From assembly GCA_000526575.1 (NCBI GenBank), contig JAGI01000001.1, positions 124,001-188,000 of the forward strand: DNA of 64,000 bases, read 5' to 3'. The stretch's first letter is position 1; each line of letters begins with the position of its first letter. Shown in pieces: positions 46,687 through 56,275 of this stretch. The notes beneath the pieces are model-generated. The model had not been told where the DNA came from and searched no databases. It worked only from the letters and a program-made list of their open reading frames with translations. Origin of the DNA: Clostridium sp. 12(A). GTDB lineage: Bacteria > Bacillota > Clostridia > Lachnospirales > Lachnospiraceae. The position numbers were made by a program, and so were the translations under genes.

Positions 46687-46960
46687 TGATATTTACCAGT
46701 AGAGGCATTGCCTTTAATTCATCAATGGAAACAGCCTCAAGAAGTTTATCTGTGGAAGAATAATGAATGGTATCTAAAAGCTTGCAGACCGTTGGAACAG
46801 AAAACCCAGTAAGGAGTGAAGCGTGTTTGAAAGAAAATGTCTGTCAAAGAAGAGTAATAGTTTTTCCTTGAAAAGGAGTATCATCAATTTCCTGAATTCA
46901 ATAGTCATAAACTCAATTTTTTGTAGCAACAACAAGGACAAGTCTGTGCAGAGAGGGTGG
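46680..46960 (-). pseudogene. ISL3-type transposase, N-terminal remnant
   Basis: On the minus strand a decayed frame reads, from higher to lower coordinates: a Cys cluster (46924-46944), YDY-stop-IQEIDDTPFQGKTITLL-stop, then FKHASLLTGFSVPTVCKLLD, then EAVSIDELK and, after a one-base frameshift, GNASTGKYQW. This order matches the N-terminal half of ISL3-family transposases. Both in-frame stops are TGA where an Arg codon CGA would be expected, as if by C-to-T change. The rest of the element is gone; the integrase remnant begins directly afterwards. Confidence 0.72.
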
Positions 46961-47052
46961 TTTCAATTAAAACCTTTGAAAACCTTGCTCCTTTCTTGAA
47001 TATTTTCTCTTCTTATGTTATATTGTTATAAATTACATAGGGGAGAAATGAT

Positions 47053-47808
47053 ATGAAAAAGATTTGTTTATTTGCTGTTACATTGATGTTGGTTGGGTGT
47101 TCTGATCAAAGTACTACCAGCAATAATTCGGAATCCTTGCAGGCTCAAGTTAAAGAATTACAAAAAGAAAATAAGGAACTCAAGGAACAAATTAATGTTT
47201 TGTCTGGAGCAGAATTTAAAGAAAGTGTTGCATCCAAGACAGAGAAATCAAAATCGAATGTTTTTGACAAAAATGATATTAAATCAAAGCTTGAAGTCAA
47301 AGAATACAGCTATATTAACAGCCGAAACAATTATCAGTTTTTCTTAGTTATTACAAACAATTCGGATAGTGATATATCGTTAACATCTAATTTGACTACA
47401 AAAGATTCAGACGGGAATTTATTAGGAGCTAAATCCGCCGATGTCAGAGCATTTGAACGAGGATCCACAATATGTTTATCTTACTATCTTGATGACCAGC
47501 CAGCAACATATGAGTATGAATTTGACATTGGTAAGGAAAGCTTTAAAAGTGTACTATCAAGCTTGAGTTACGAAACATCTATTGCTAAAGATAAGGCTAT
47601 TGTATCAGTCACAAACAATGGTGAAATACCAGCTAAATTTGTAGAATACACATGTATGTTTTTCAAAGACGATGTACTTGTGGGTATGAATAGTGGCTAT
47701 GCAACAGATGATGATAGTGAACTAAAGCCCGGGAAAACCATAAATAAAGAAGCCAGGAGCTTTACTGAATTTGATTCTATTAAAGTATATTTGACCGGAC
47801 GTGGATAA
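47053..47808 (+). CDS. Lipoprotein of unknown function
   Basis: 251 aa. Lipobox LMLVG-Cys16, then a coiled-coil stretch (about 28-52, SLQAQVKELQKENKELKEQI), a polar linker, and a beta-rich domain (about 80-250) with TNNSDSDISLTSNLTTKDSDGN and VSVTNNGEIPAKFVEYTCMFF. The latter resembles FxLYD-like lipoprotein domains. GGGGAGAA upstream. Single gene with its own terminator; function unknown. Confidence 0.8.
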   Translation: MKKICLFAVTLMLVGCSDQSTTSNNSESLQAQVKELQKENKELKEQINVLSGAEFKESVASKTEKSKSNVFDKNDIKSKLEVKEYSYINSRNNYQFFLVITNNSDSDISLTSNLTTKDSDGNLLGAKSADVRAFERGSTICLSYYLDDQPATYEYEFDIGKESFKSVLSSLSYETSIAKDKAIVSVTNNGEIPAKFVEYTCMFFKDDVLVGMNSGYATDDDSELKPGKTINKEARSFTEFDSIKVYLTGRG

Positions 47809-48118
47809 ATAATGTAACAGGAAGTAGACGGCCGTGTAAAACAGATAGTGCAGGGTTTACACAATGGTTTGAAACGCAGTATTTGCTTGACTGTACCAGC
47901 CACGAATACGATATATGAAAATATGGGGTGTTCTAAGTGCTAATCAGTGCTAAGAACACCCTTTTTTATATGAAATTGTTGTAAGTCTAAAGTTATGAAT
48001 ATGTTAGGTTCTATTTTTGTGTAGTAAACAAAAGCAACCCAATATCGAGAGTTAGTCGAAAATGGAGTAAGATTAATTTACTAATTGCGATTAAAATATG
48101 ATCCGGAGGTGTAGAGAT
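47809..48118. other. Intergenic region with terminator
   Basis: No gene. GGGTGTTCT (47926) pairs with AGAACACCC (47953-47961). The rest is AT-rich and ends in the CCGGAGGTG site of the next gene. Confidence 0.7.
47926..47967 (+). terminator. Terminator of the lipoprotein gene
   Basis: GGGTGTTCT / AGAACACCC stem with an internal AAGTGC..TAATC..AGTGCT loop region and a run of six T. Confidence 0.9.
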
Positions 48119-48607
48119 ATGAATCCCAGCTATTTCAGAATTAAACTTTCAAGAGAAGACGCGATAGAACGGTTATGTAAATACATGGAAGGAAAACTCT
48201 ATTCAGATAAAATTGAAACATCAGCAGATAAAATAGTACAAGTGTCAGTAAATGATCAGGGAATGTGGAAGGGCAGTGTTCTGTATACATACGAGAATAA
48301 TGGCTGGACAATATTTGAAGATATTTCAGGTTCATATTTTTCTATACCAGCAAGTGCATGGTTGGTTTTTGCTCATAATGAAGAACTAATTGTAGCTGGT
48401 TATAATGATTCAGATATGTTTGGGGAATTTATTGAGATTAAAGATGGGAAAGTCATAAAAGAATATCTTGAAATCAGCGATTATCCTGAAGAAAACGTAA
48501 ACGCAGGTAGCTCTGAATATAAAATAAATAGTTGGACAGATATTGTTAATTTCATTGATTCAGATACTCTTGTGTTTTCGGAATCTGGGACGGTATATAT
48601 CTTTTGA
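48119..48607 (+). CDS. Hypothetical protein
   Basis: 162-aa soluble, acidic protein, not recognised. ATG 48119 follows CCGGAGGTG. Features: an N-terminal helix (LSREDAIERLCKYMEGKLY), then alternating beta pattern with several Trp and Tyr (GMWKGSVLYTYENNGWTIFED) and an acidic end. The look is of a small SMI1- or immunity-type alpha/beta protein, but no signature supports it. No toxin-like partner is adjacent. Confidence 0.6.
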   Translation: MNPSYFRIKLSREDAIERLCKYMEGKLYSDKIETSADKIVQVSVNDQGMWKGSVLYTYENNGWTIFEDISGSYFSIPASAWLVFAHNEELIVAGYNDSDMFGEFIEIKDGKVIKEYLEISDYPEENVNAGSSEYKINSWTDIVNFIDSDTLVFSESGTVYIF

Positions 48608-48769
48608 AATAATTAAATTATAACGGTTATATGCTCGGAGTCGCATGCCGTCCAGGAATGGGTAGTTCATTCTGGTATTTATTATTAGAACCTACCAAGT
48701 GGATTCAAATTTATGTGAATTGCTTGGGGATTTTATTACGAATAAAGAAGAAATGGTAGATGAGGTAAA

Positions 48770-49798
48770 ATGGAACCATATTATTATAGTCATATGAATA
48801 AGCAGCACCAAAGAATATATCAAGTCATGAAGAGTGGGGTGGAGTCACTTTCTCAAAGCTTTGATGTTCAGAGAATTGATGGAAAGGACCTTAGCGATAT
48901 TTTTAATAAGTTAAGGCTGGATTGCCCGGAGATATTTTATGCCTCAACCTTTCGCTATTCTTTCTATGAAGATTCTACATTGTTAAAAATAAAGCCGGAA
49001 TATTTGTTTGATAAGAATAAAATTAAAGAGCACCAGTTGGCCATGAAAGCCAGAGTGGAGAAGCTTACCCGGGTAGTGAAGGATAAGAGTGACTGGGAAA
49101 AAGAGCAGTACATTCATGATTTTATCTGTGAGAATGTGACTTACGATAAACTGAAGAAGCAATATTCCCATGAGATTATAGGTCCATTGGGGCAGGGGGT
49201 TGGTGTTTGTGAAGGAATTGCGAAAGCTGTAAAGATTCTTTGTGATCAACTATCAATACCTTGTATTGTAGTTATTTCTGAGAATAATCCGGATAAGAAC
49301 ATCAAGTATCGTCATGCGTGGAATGTAATCCAAATCAATGGAGTATGGTATCATCTGGATGCTACGTTTGATAATACATTAGGGAAGAAAGAAGTGCGAT
49401 ACGATTATTTCAATTTGGATGATAAGAGTATTTTTAAGGACCATGAGCCATTGATCTATAAAGCTCCTGCGTGCAATGACGATAATCATTTTTACTATAA
49501 AGAGAAGAAGCTATCTTTTACAAAGCAGGAAGATGTAGCAAAGCGTTGTCAGCAGGCTATTAAAAAAGGGAAAGTTTTGACCTTTCATTGGAGAGGCGGT
49601 TATCTGACAAAAGCTGTCTTGGAAGAATTACTTCAAATCATAGCTGGAGCAGGTAAGGAAAAGAACAGGCACAGCCAGGTATCAATTAATTGGCAGCAGG
49701 CAGTTATCCGTGTCAAATTCATGGAGGAGCAGATCGAAGATTCTGTGAAAATGGAAGATGCGTATGAAGAGGAAAATGATGAGGTATCGGTTCAATAG
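48770..49798 (+). CDS. Transglutaminase-like cysteine protease fold protein
   Basis: 342 aa, cytoplasmic (no signal peptide). The transglutaminase-like core (about 130-215) has the triad: Cys in GVCEGIAKAVKILC, His in YRHAWNVIQI, Asp in HLDATFDN. An N-terminal helical region (1-120) and a charged C-terminal tail flank it. GATGAGGT precedes the ATG. Related bacterial proteins are peptidases or peptide cross-linkers; the substrate is unknown. The 162 bases upstream may contain the tail of a lost gene but no intact one. Confidence 0.8.
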   Translation: MEPYYYSHMNKQHQRIYQVMKSGVESLSQSFDVQRIDGKDLSDIFNKLRLDCPEIFYASTFRYSFYEDSTLLKIKPEYLFDKNKIKEHQLAMKARVEKLTRVVKDKSDWEKEQYIHDFICENVTYDKLKKQYSHEIIGPLGQGVGVCEGIAKAVKILCDQLSIPCIVVISENNPDKNIKYRHAWNVIQINGVWYHLDATFDNTLGKKEVRYDYFNLDDKSIFKDHEPLIYKAPACNDDNHFYYKEKKLSFTKQEDVAKRCQQAIKKGKVLTFHWRGGYLTKAVLEELLQIIAGAGKEKNRHSQVSINWQQAVIRVKFMEEQIEDSVKMEDAYEEENDEVSVQ

Positions 49799-50084
49799 TC
49801 TCTGGAATGAAAATAGCCTCATCCATAATTAAGCTTCATGAAACTAAATATGTAGTTTATGTATTATACCGCAAAGTCGATTTCTTACCTTAAATATATA
49901 TTGAAATTAATTTACTCTGAAAATAAAGTAATACTATATCTAATTATATTATCTATGATAATCTCATTACATAGATCGGTTTAAGAAATTACCTAATTAT
50001 ATTATAGTGAAAATTCCTATGATGTTATAAGCAATATTAGATATTTATGTAATGACCAATATTTGATCGAAGGGGGATATTTCG
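49799..50084. other. AT-rich intergenic region
   Basis: 286 bases with no gene, strong hairpin or clear promoter. Confidence 0.6.
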
Positions 50085-50675
50085 GTGACAGAGAAAGAAA
50101 AAATGTTAAATCAAATGCTTTATGATGCTAATTACGACAAGGGTTTATTAAAAGAACGTGAAATTGCAAAAGACCTTTGTTATGAATTTAATCAAGCTCG
50201 TCCATCAGAGACAGAGAAGCAGGCGGTGGTACTTAGGAAGCTGTTAGGAAAGATGGGGGAGGCATTTTGTATTACTGCACCATTCTGGTGCGATTATGGA
50301 TATAATATAGAGCTTGGTGAGAATTTCTATGCCAATCACAATCTGGTGATTTTAGATGGAGCAAAGGTTACATTTGGTGATAATGTATTTATTGCACCTA
50401 ACTGTGGATTTTATACAGCAGGACATCCCATTGATTCTGACCGGAGAAATCAGGGTCTTGAATATGCATATTCCATATCGGTAGGGGATAATGTTTGGAT
50501 TGGCGCAGGAGTTCATGTAATGCCAGGAGTCAACATAGGAAGTAATGTAGTAATTGGCGGTGGAAGTGTTGTGGTAAAGGATATTCCTGATAATTGTGTT
50601 GCAGTTGGTAATCCCTGCAAAGTTGTCCGGCCTATCACGGATAAGGATAAAGAGACCTGTTTTGATCGGTTATAA
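50085..50675 (+). CDS. Sugar O-acetyltransferase (maltose/galactoside type)
   Basis: 196 aa, left-handed beta-helix acyltransferase of the Maa/LacA/NodL type that moves acetyl from acetyl-CoA to sugars. N-terminal Mac domain (EKMLNQMLYDANYDKGLLKE), then hexapeptide repeats (about 70-185), catalytic His in YTAGHPID, and the loop SDRRNQGLEYAYSI. GTG start at 50085 after AAGGGGGAT. Monocistronic. The physiological acceptor is not predictable. Confidence 0.93.
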   Translation: MTEKEKMLNQMLYDANYDKGLLKEREIAKDLCYEFNQARPSETEKQAVVLRKLLGKMGEAFCITAPFWCDYGYNIELGENFYANHNLVILDGAKVTFGDNVFIAPNCGFYTAGHPIDSDRRNQGLEYAYSISVGDNVWIGAGVHVMPGVNIGSNVVIGGGSVVVKDIPDNCVAVGNPCKVVRPITDKDKETCFDRL

Positions 50676-51098
50676 AAGAGCATACGAGCGTATTTCTGCT
50701 TTATATGATCTGTGTAGTAAATAATTAATTTCAGGAAGCTTTGCTTATGCTTGGAGAAAAAGTATACAAGATATAAATAGTAAATAAAAAAATAATATAT
50801 TAAATTTATCTAAGAGATTCTAAGAAGGATTTTTAGTAGTTAACTATAAATGTATATAATAAGTTATAAAAAAGTTTATAATAAAATTTCTGAGTTAGTA
50901 GTACTTTAGTAACAGATATTAAGATATCTCGGCGATTAAACTGATAAGATTAATAACACACGATTCCATAAATGTAGTTAATATTAAACATTTATTAAAT
51001 GCTATGTGTTCATCTAAACATATGATATAATCTATATAATATTCTAGTACAGGTCCATTTTCTGTCATAGAAGATATATTAATTGGAGGGTGTATGAG
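50676..51098. other. AT-rich intergenic region
   Basis: About 420 bases, very AT-rich, no convincing gene or structured element. The last bases hold TTGGAGGG for the next gene. Confidence 0.6.
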
Positions 51099-52496
51099 AT
51101 GGAGTTAGAATCCAAAAATTTAACTGAAGCTGAAGTTATATCTTTGTTTAACATTGAGGAGAACCACTTTAATGATTTTAAGTCAAAAGCAATTGATGGA
51201 AATAAATTAAGTCGTACAATTTCTTCTTTTGCCAATGCGAGTGGAGGAGATATTTATGTAGGTATTCGTGAAGAAAATAGATCTAAAGTTAAACATTGGG
51301 AAGGCTTTACAAGTATAGAGGATGCAAATGGTATTCTTCAAATGTTAAATGATATTTTAGTTATGGAAAGTAATTATGTGATTTCGTTTTTGAAGCATCC
51401 AGTGCTTGGGACTTACGTGATGCAAATTACTATTTTTAAAACACAATCATTAGTATATTGTACTGATGGAAGGACGCCGTACATTAGGAAAGGAGCGCAA
51501 AATTTACCGTGTGATACAACGGAAAAAATTAGACGTTTAGAGTTGGATAAAGGTATATCATCATTTGAAAATGAGCTAGTTGCTGACTCAGAGACAAGTG
51601 ATGCAATTGAATCGAATGTTTTTAATAAATTTTGTATTAATATAGTCCCTAATATTGATGGGGAAAGTTGGCTTAGGAAACAAAGACTTTTAAAGGATAC
51701 TAAATTGACAGTTGCTGCTTTATTACTTTTTTCAGATGAGCCACAAATCTGTCTACCAAAGCGATCATCAATAAAAATTTATCGTTATCAAACTAGTGGT
51801 GAAGGTGATAGAGATACACTTGTAAGTACACCGCTAACAATAGAAGGTTGTGTATATGATCAAATTTATGATTCAGTTAAAAAGGCTAAAGAAATAATTG
51901 AAGCAATAAGAAAACTGGGTAAAGGTTTTGAGACTATTGAATATCCAGAAGAAACTCTTCATGAAATTATAACTAATGCAGTATTACATAGAGATTATAG
52001 TATAGCCACAGATATTCAAATAAGGATTTATGATAATAGAGTAGAGGTGGAAAGTCCAGGTAAACTTCCAGGATACGTAACAACCAAGAATATATTGTCT
52101 GCACAATCAGCTCGTAATCCTAAACTTGTCAGATTGATAAATAAGTTTCCGGATGCTCCAAATAAGGATGTTGGTGAAGGATTAAACACTGCCTTTGAAG
52201 CAATGACAAAGCTACGCTTAAAGGAACCAATTATTGAAGAAACTGATAATTCTGTTCTAGTCATTATCCGGCATGAGAAATTAGCATCGCCAGAAGAACT
52301 TGTAGTGGAATATCTAAGAACTAACAATCAAATTACCAATAGAGAGGGAAGGGTTATTACTGGTATTAGATCAGAAAACACAATGAAGCAAGTGTTTTGG
52401 AAATTAAGAGATCGTGGTATGATACAAATGATCGGGGCTGGTTCATCATCAGCATGGATTAAAACAGATAAGTTTAATGGGCTAACTGAAGCTTAG
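51099..52496 (+). CDS. ATP-binding regulator, AlbA_2/Schlafen type
   Basis: 465 aa. N-terminal Schlafen AlbA_2 domain (about 15-130: EENHFNDFKSKAIDGNKLS, FANASGGDIYVGI), then a GHKL-like ATP-binding segment (about 275-400: EETLHEIITNAVLHRDYSI, with GEGLNTAFEAM) and a C-terminal winged-helix-like region. This is the layout of the COG2865 proteins. ATG 51099 is preferred to a GTG three codons upstream because of TTGGAGGG spacing. Such genes often lie in defence or stress islands; no partner gene is adjacent. Confidence 0.85.
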   Translation: MELESKNLTEAEVISLFNIEENHFNDFKSKAIDGNKLSRTISSFANASGGDIYVGIREENRSKVKHWEGFTSIEDANGILQMLNDILVMESNYVISFLKHPVLGTYVMQITIFKTQSLVYCTDGRTPYIRKGAQNLPCDTTEKIRRLELDKGISSFENELVADSETSDAIESNVFNKFCINIVPNIDGESWLRKQRLLKDTKLTVAALLLFSDEPQICLPKRSSIKIYRYQTSGEGDRDTLVSTPLTIEGCVYDQIYDSVKKAKEIIEAIRKLGKGFETIEYPEETLHEIITNAVLHRDYSIATDIQIRIYDNRVEVESPGKLPGYVTTKNILSAQSARNPKLVRLINKFPDAPNKDVGEGLNTAFEAMTKLRLKEPIIEETDNSVLVIIRHEKLASPEELVVEYLRTNNQITNREGRVITGIRSENTMKQVFWKLRDRGMIQMIGAGSSSAWIKTDKFNGLTEA

Positions 52497-52726
52497 GCTA
52501 GCTATTGACATTATTATTGATTAATAAGTTGTTAAATTAAGGTTAATGATTTATTCGCCTTGTTGTTAACATTCGTATCGTTGTAGAATTAGTAATAATT
52601 CATTAATGATGTATGTTAAGTGATATATCGACACAATATGATAAAGTAATAAAGGCTCCACTTAAATAAGCGTTGCTTGCTAGAAAAGTGACTTTAGCTT
52701 AACTATCTAACAAAAGGAGAAACTAT

Positions 52727-53287
52727 ATGAATGAAATAATCCAGTCCATAATAACAAGAAGAAGCGTAAGAGCTTTTGAGGAAAAACAGATTCCAGATGA
52801 AGCACTCCATGATATTCTGGAAGCTGCAAAGTTTGCACCCAGCGGAATGGGAAAGCAAGCATGGCATTTTGCAGCGGTGCAGAATAAGGAGAAGATTCAG
52901 GAACTGATTACTGCTACGAAAGAGGTGATGAAGAATTCACCCATTGAACATTTTAGAACGATTGGAAATAACCCGGAATTCAATCCCTTTTATGCGGCAC
53001 CTACAATTATCATTACAGCCTATGAAAAAGATTCTGCTACTGGGGTCTCAGATTGTGCGGTGGCTCTGGAGAACATATTCCTGGCGGCTCATTCTATGGA
53101 GATTGGCTCCTGCTGGATTCATATTTTAGCATTTGCTGGAAATGATCCTAAGGTGAGAAGTATTCTTACTGAGTTTGGAATACCGGAAAATTATGAGATT
53201 TCAGGTACAGCGGCCTTAGGCTTTAGCAGCAAGGAAGCACCAAAGGCGGCTCCAAGAAAAGAAGGAACGGTTTCTATTTACAAATAA
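52727..53287 (+). CDS. Nitroreductase family protein
   Basis: 186 aa, FMN-dependent NAD(P)H oxidoreductase of the nitroreductase fold. IITRRSVRAFEEKQIPDEALHDILEAAKFAPSG supplies the Arg and Ser contacts with FMN; C-terminal AALGFSSKEAPKAAPRKEG is typical. AAAGGAGAAA upstream. Physiological substrate unknown. Confidence 0.92.
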   Translation: MNEIIQSIITRRSVRAFEEKQIPDEALHDILEAAKFAPSGMGKQAWHFAAVQNKEKIQELITATKEVMKNSPIEHFRTIGNNPEFNPFYAAPTIIITAYEKDSATGVSDCAVALENIFLAAHSMEIGSCWIHILAFAGNDPKVRSILTEFGIPENYEISGTAALGFSSKEAPKAAPRKEGTVSIYK

Positions 53288-53348
53288 CAAAAGGACAATG
53301 TAATCCCATTTAATTTGTGGAAAAATCATAGAATATCAAAATCTTGTA

Positions 53349-53377
53349 TTGACGCTGCAAACAGAATGTGATAACAT
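53349..53377 (+). promoter_or_regulatory. tyrS promoter
   Basis: TTGACG (53349-53354), 17-base spacer, TAACAT (53372-53377), upstream of the Tyr T-box leader. Confidence 0.72.
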
Positions 53378-53399
53378 ACCAGATAATTAAATATTTGCA

Positions 53400-53715
53400 C
53401 TACAAAGGATTGCCATGCAATCCGGAGTATAAGAAAAGGCTATGAAAAGAAAGAGTAGCATTTTCGATTCCAAACAGAAAGATGCCGGTTGATGAGAGGC
53501 TCGTGGATAGAAAGTGTGAATACGTCTTGGAGCTGCGCACCAAAACTTTAACAGGAGTAGGCTGCGACGGAAAGCACACCGTGATCAAGTGCAAGGGTAT
53601 CGCCAAGGCCGTACCCGATGAGGTAGACAGTGTGAGCTGTCTGCGAACTTAAGGTGGTAACACGAGATTTGCTCTCGTCCTTTTGAAACAAAAGGGCGGG
53701 AGTTTTTTATTGTTA
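53400..53715 (+). promoter_or_regulatory. T-box riboswitch, Tyr specifier
   Basis: Contains AAGGTGGTAACACGAG (about 53651-53666) and a terminator CTCGTCCTTTTG / CAAAAGGGCGGGAG followed by six T (about 53673-53709). The specifier codon TAC lies at 53521-53523 in the loop before GGAGCTGCG. tyrS starts 80 bases downstream, which agrees with the codon. Confidence 0.95.
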
Positions 53716-53794
53716 AAAACTTAAACTCTTTGTTTTCTGAATTTCTTATAAATCTGCAAATATTTATAATAATATGACAAGGAGATGCTTTAAC

Positions 53795-55006
53795 ATGTTA
53801 ACACCAAAGGAGCAAATGCGTATCATCTGTAAAGGAGTTCATCAGTGTATCAATGAGGAAGAATTACTCGCAAAATTAGAACGGTCATTTAACCAGAAGG
53901 AGCCGCTAATCATTAAGCTGGGACTTGATCCTTCTGCCCCGGACATTCATTTAGGCCATGGAGTGGTTCTTCGAAAAATCCGGCAAATACAGGAGCTGGG
54001 GCATAAGGCAGTCATTGTCATCGGAGATTTTACAGGTAAAATCGGGGACCCTACAGGGAAATCCAAGGGACGGAATTTATTGACCGATGAACAGGTGAAG
54101 GAGAATGCAAGCACCTACTGCGAGCAGATTTTTAAGATTCTGGATAAGGAGAGGACCGTTGTTAGATTTAACAGCCAGTGGCTTTCCAAGCTTTGCTTTG
54201 AAGATGTAATGAAGCTGGCAGCTTCCACCACGGTTGCAAGAATGCTTGAGAGAGATGAATTTGAAAAGAGATTTAAACATGGAGTTCCCATTGGAATCCA
54301 TGAATTTTTCTATCCGCTGATGCAGGCATATGACTCTGTGGAATTGCATGCGGATATTGAACTGGGTGGGACAGACCAGACGTTTAATATTCTTATGGGC
54401 AGGACGCTTCAAAAGTCAATGGGTCAGGAGGCACAGGTAGCTCTTCTCATGCCGATTTTGGAAGGAACGGATGGGGTGGAAAAGATGAGCAAGAGTCTTG
54501 GAAATTATATCGGTATCCATGAACCTGCTGAAGTGATGTTTAAAAAGGTGATGGAAATACCGGATCATTTAATCATCAGATACTTTGAGCTGGCAACAGA
54601 TGAACATCCGGATGAGATAGATAAAATCAGGCAGCAGCTGTCGGAAGGGGAAAATCCCAGAGATATCAAATTCAAACTGGCAGAAATTATTACAGCTCTG
54701 TATCATTCGCAGGAAGAAGTTTTGAAGGCTGTTTCATACTATGAGGCTGCTTTCCGTAAAAAGTCAACTCCCGATGATATTCCAACCATGATTCTGGCTA
54801 TTGGAAGAGAGACTGTGAATGATACCATTCTTCAATTCGTTGCCATGGGATTTGTAAAGAGCCGAAGTGAATTTATACGACTCTTAAAGCAGGGAGGAAT
54901 CCGGCTAAATGAAGAAAAAATTGTGGAAGATGATCTGAATACAGTGTTATTTAATAATGACGTTTTAAAAATCGGAAAGAAGCTATTTGTCAGGGTGAAT
55001 AAGTAG
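53795..55006 (+). CDS. tyrS: Tyrosyl-tRNA synthetase
   Basis: 403 aa class I enzyme. HLGH (residues 52-55), Tyr-binding loop VELHADIELGGTDQTFNI, KMSKS in EKMSKSLGNYIGI, and a C-terminal S4 domain (about 340-400: FVKSRSEFIRLLKQGGIRLNEEKI). The DPSAPDIHLGHGVVLRKI region is closer to the TyrZ branch than to the classic Bacillus TyrS branch. ATG 53795 uses AAGGAG; an ATG 7 codons upstream has none. Controlled by the Tyr T-box. Confidence 0.95.
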   Translation: MLTPKEQMRIICKGVHQCINEEELLAKLERSFNQKEPLIIKLGLDPSAPDIHLGHGVVLRKIRQIQELGHKAVIVIGDFTGKIGDPTGKSKGRNLLTDEQVKENASTYCEQIFKILDKERTVVRFNSQWLSKLCFEDVMKLAASTTVARMLERDEFEKRFKHGVPIGIHEFFYPLMQAYDSVELHADIELGGTDQTFNILMGRTLQKSMGQEAQVALLMPILEGTDGVEKMSKSLGNYIGIHEPAEVMFKKVMEIPDHLIIRYFELATDEHPDEIDKIRQQLSEGENPRDIKFKLAEIITALYHSQEEVLKAVSYYEAAFRKKSTPDDIPTMILAIGRETVNDTILQFVAMGFVKSRSEFIRLLKQGGIRLNEEKIVEDDLNTVLFNNDVLKIGKKLFVRVNK

Positions 55007-55170
55007 TAAGGAAAATTTATCCACATTTTTGTTGTATTGTCTTATTTAAGGATGGTATCATGGATTTATAGCTGAGAATACAGCAGAAATTTTCATGAAC
55101 GAAAGAGAAAGAAACATTTGACTGAGACACTGTGTCGTACTTTATACTGATTCTAAAGGGGGATAAGTCA

Positions 55171-56184
55171 GTGGAAGCAATGACAATCGGAGAGGTTTCT
55201 AAAACGTATGCAGTATCTGCAAGAATGATCCGGTACTATGAGAAAATAGGCTTGATTGAAAGCCGCCGGAGAAAGGAGTACGCTTACCGGATCTATGACG
55301 AAACAGCAGTCAGAAGGCTGAGACAGATCATGATTCTTCGGAAGCTGAGAATCTCATTAAAGCAGATCGGGGTTATTTTAAATGATATCGGGCAGACCCA
55401 GGCTCTGGAAGTCCTTCGGGAAAATATGACTGGGCTAGATGAGGAAATCCATGCTCTTAACACCATACGCTCCATTTTAGATGCCTTTGTCCATCGCTTG
55501 GATGATGGAATCAGAGCCAAGGTCCGGGTGGACCTTTTGGAAGACAGCGAATTGATTGAGATTGCTGATGCCCTTATTTCTCCTAAAAATTATTTAAAGG
55601 AGGACTGCTCTATGGAGGAGTTAAATCAGGCAAGTGAAAGAATGGAACGTAACATGGATATCAGGTTTATATACCTGCCGCCGGCAACCGTTGCAGCCAG
55701 TCAGTTTACGGGAGAAAATCCGGAAGATGTATCTGGTGGCCGAGTGAAAGCATTTATCAAAGAAAGAGATTTGCCGGTGGTAAAATCTGATTTCAGGCTG
55801 TATGGATTTAACAATCCTTCGCCCCAGGAGGGGGAAGAATACTATGGCTATGAATTCTGGGTTACCATACCAGAAGATATGGAAGTAACAAAGCCGTTGG
55901 AGAAAAAGCAGTTTGCAGGGGGACTTTATGCCGCTCATTGCATTAAAATGGGAGATTTTCATGAGTGGGGAGCATTTTTTGAGCAAATGAAAAACCATGA
56001 GGATTATGAAATCCAGTGGCGTGAACCATTTGGCATGGGTGGGGCACTGGAGGAACATCTGAATGCATTTTCATTTTATACCGGTAGCGAATCTGATTTT
56101 ATACAGTTGGACCTTCTGATACCGGTAACAAAGAAGTCTGATAAGGAAACAAACACACCATTGCAGAGACATCAGGATATTTGA
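55171..56184 (+). CDS. MerR-family regulator with GyrI-like effector domain
   Basis: 337 aa. N-terminal MerR winged helix (about 4-75: MTIGEVSKTYAVSARMIRYYEKIGLI), a linking helix (about 80-130), and a C-terminal GyrI-like/BmrR-type effector-binding domain (about 165-320: IRFIYLPPATVAASQFTGEN, YGYEFWVTIPEDMEV, FAGGLYAAHCIKMGDFHEWG). These regulators bind lipophilic or cationic drugs and switch on efflux or modification genes. GTG 55171 is chosen because AAAGGGGG ends 8 bases before it. No MerR-type 19-bp spacer promoter was identified in the vicinity. Confidence 0.9.
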   Translation: MEAMTIGEVSKTYAVSARMIRYYEKIGLIESRRRKEYAYRIYDETAVRRLRQIMILRKLRISLKQIGVILNDIGQTQALEVLRENMTGLDEEIHALNTIRSILDAFVHRLDDGIRAKVRVDLLEDSELIEIADALISPKNYLKEDCSMEELNQASERMERNMDIRFIYLPPATVAASQFTGENPEDVSGGRVKAFIKERDLPVVKSDFRLYGFNNPSPQEGEEYYGYEFWVTIPEDMEVTKPLEKKQFAGGLYAAHCIKMGDFHEWGAFFEQMKNHEDYEIQWREPFGMGGALEEHLNAFSFYTGSESDFIQLDLLIPVTKKSDKETNTPLQRHQDI

Positions 56185-56275
56185 ATTATTTGATACTGAT
56201 TGATGAGCGCCTCCGGGAAAGAAGGTAAGATCCTGGAGGCAATAAGAAAGGTGAGTTTTACAACAAGGTGAATCC

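Noticed and set aside
48650-48769. Possible gene tail before the transglutaminase-like gene
   Set aside because: About 35 in-frame codons look protein-like and run past the next ATG, but there is no start, no family match and the frame is broken upstream.
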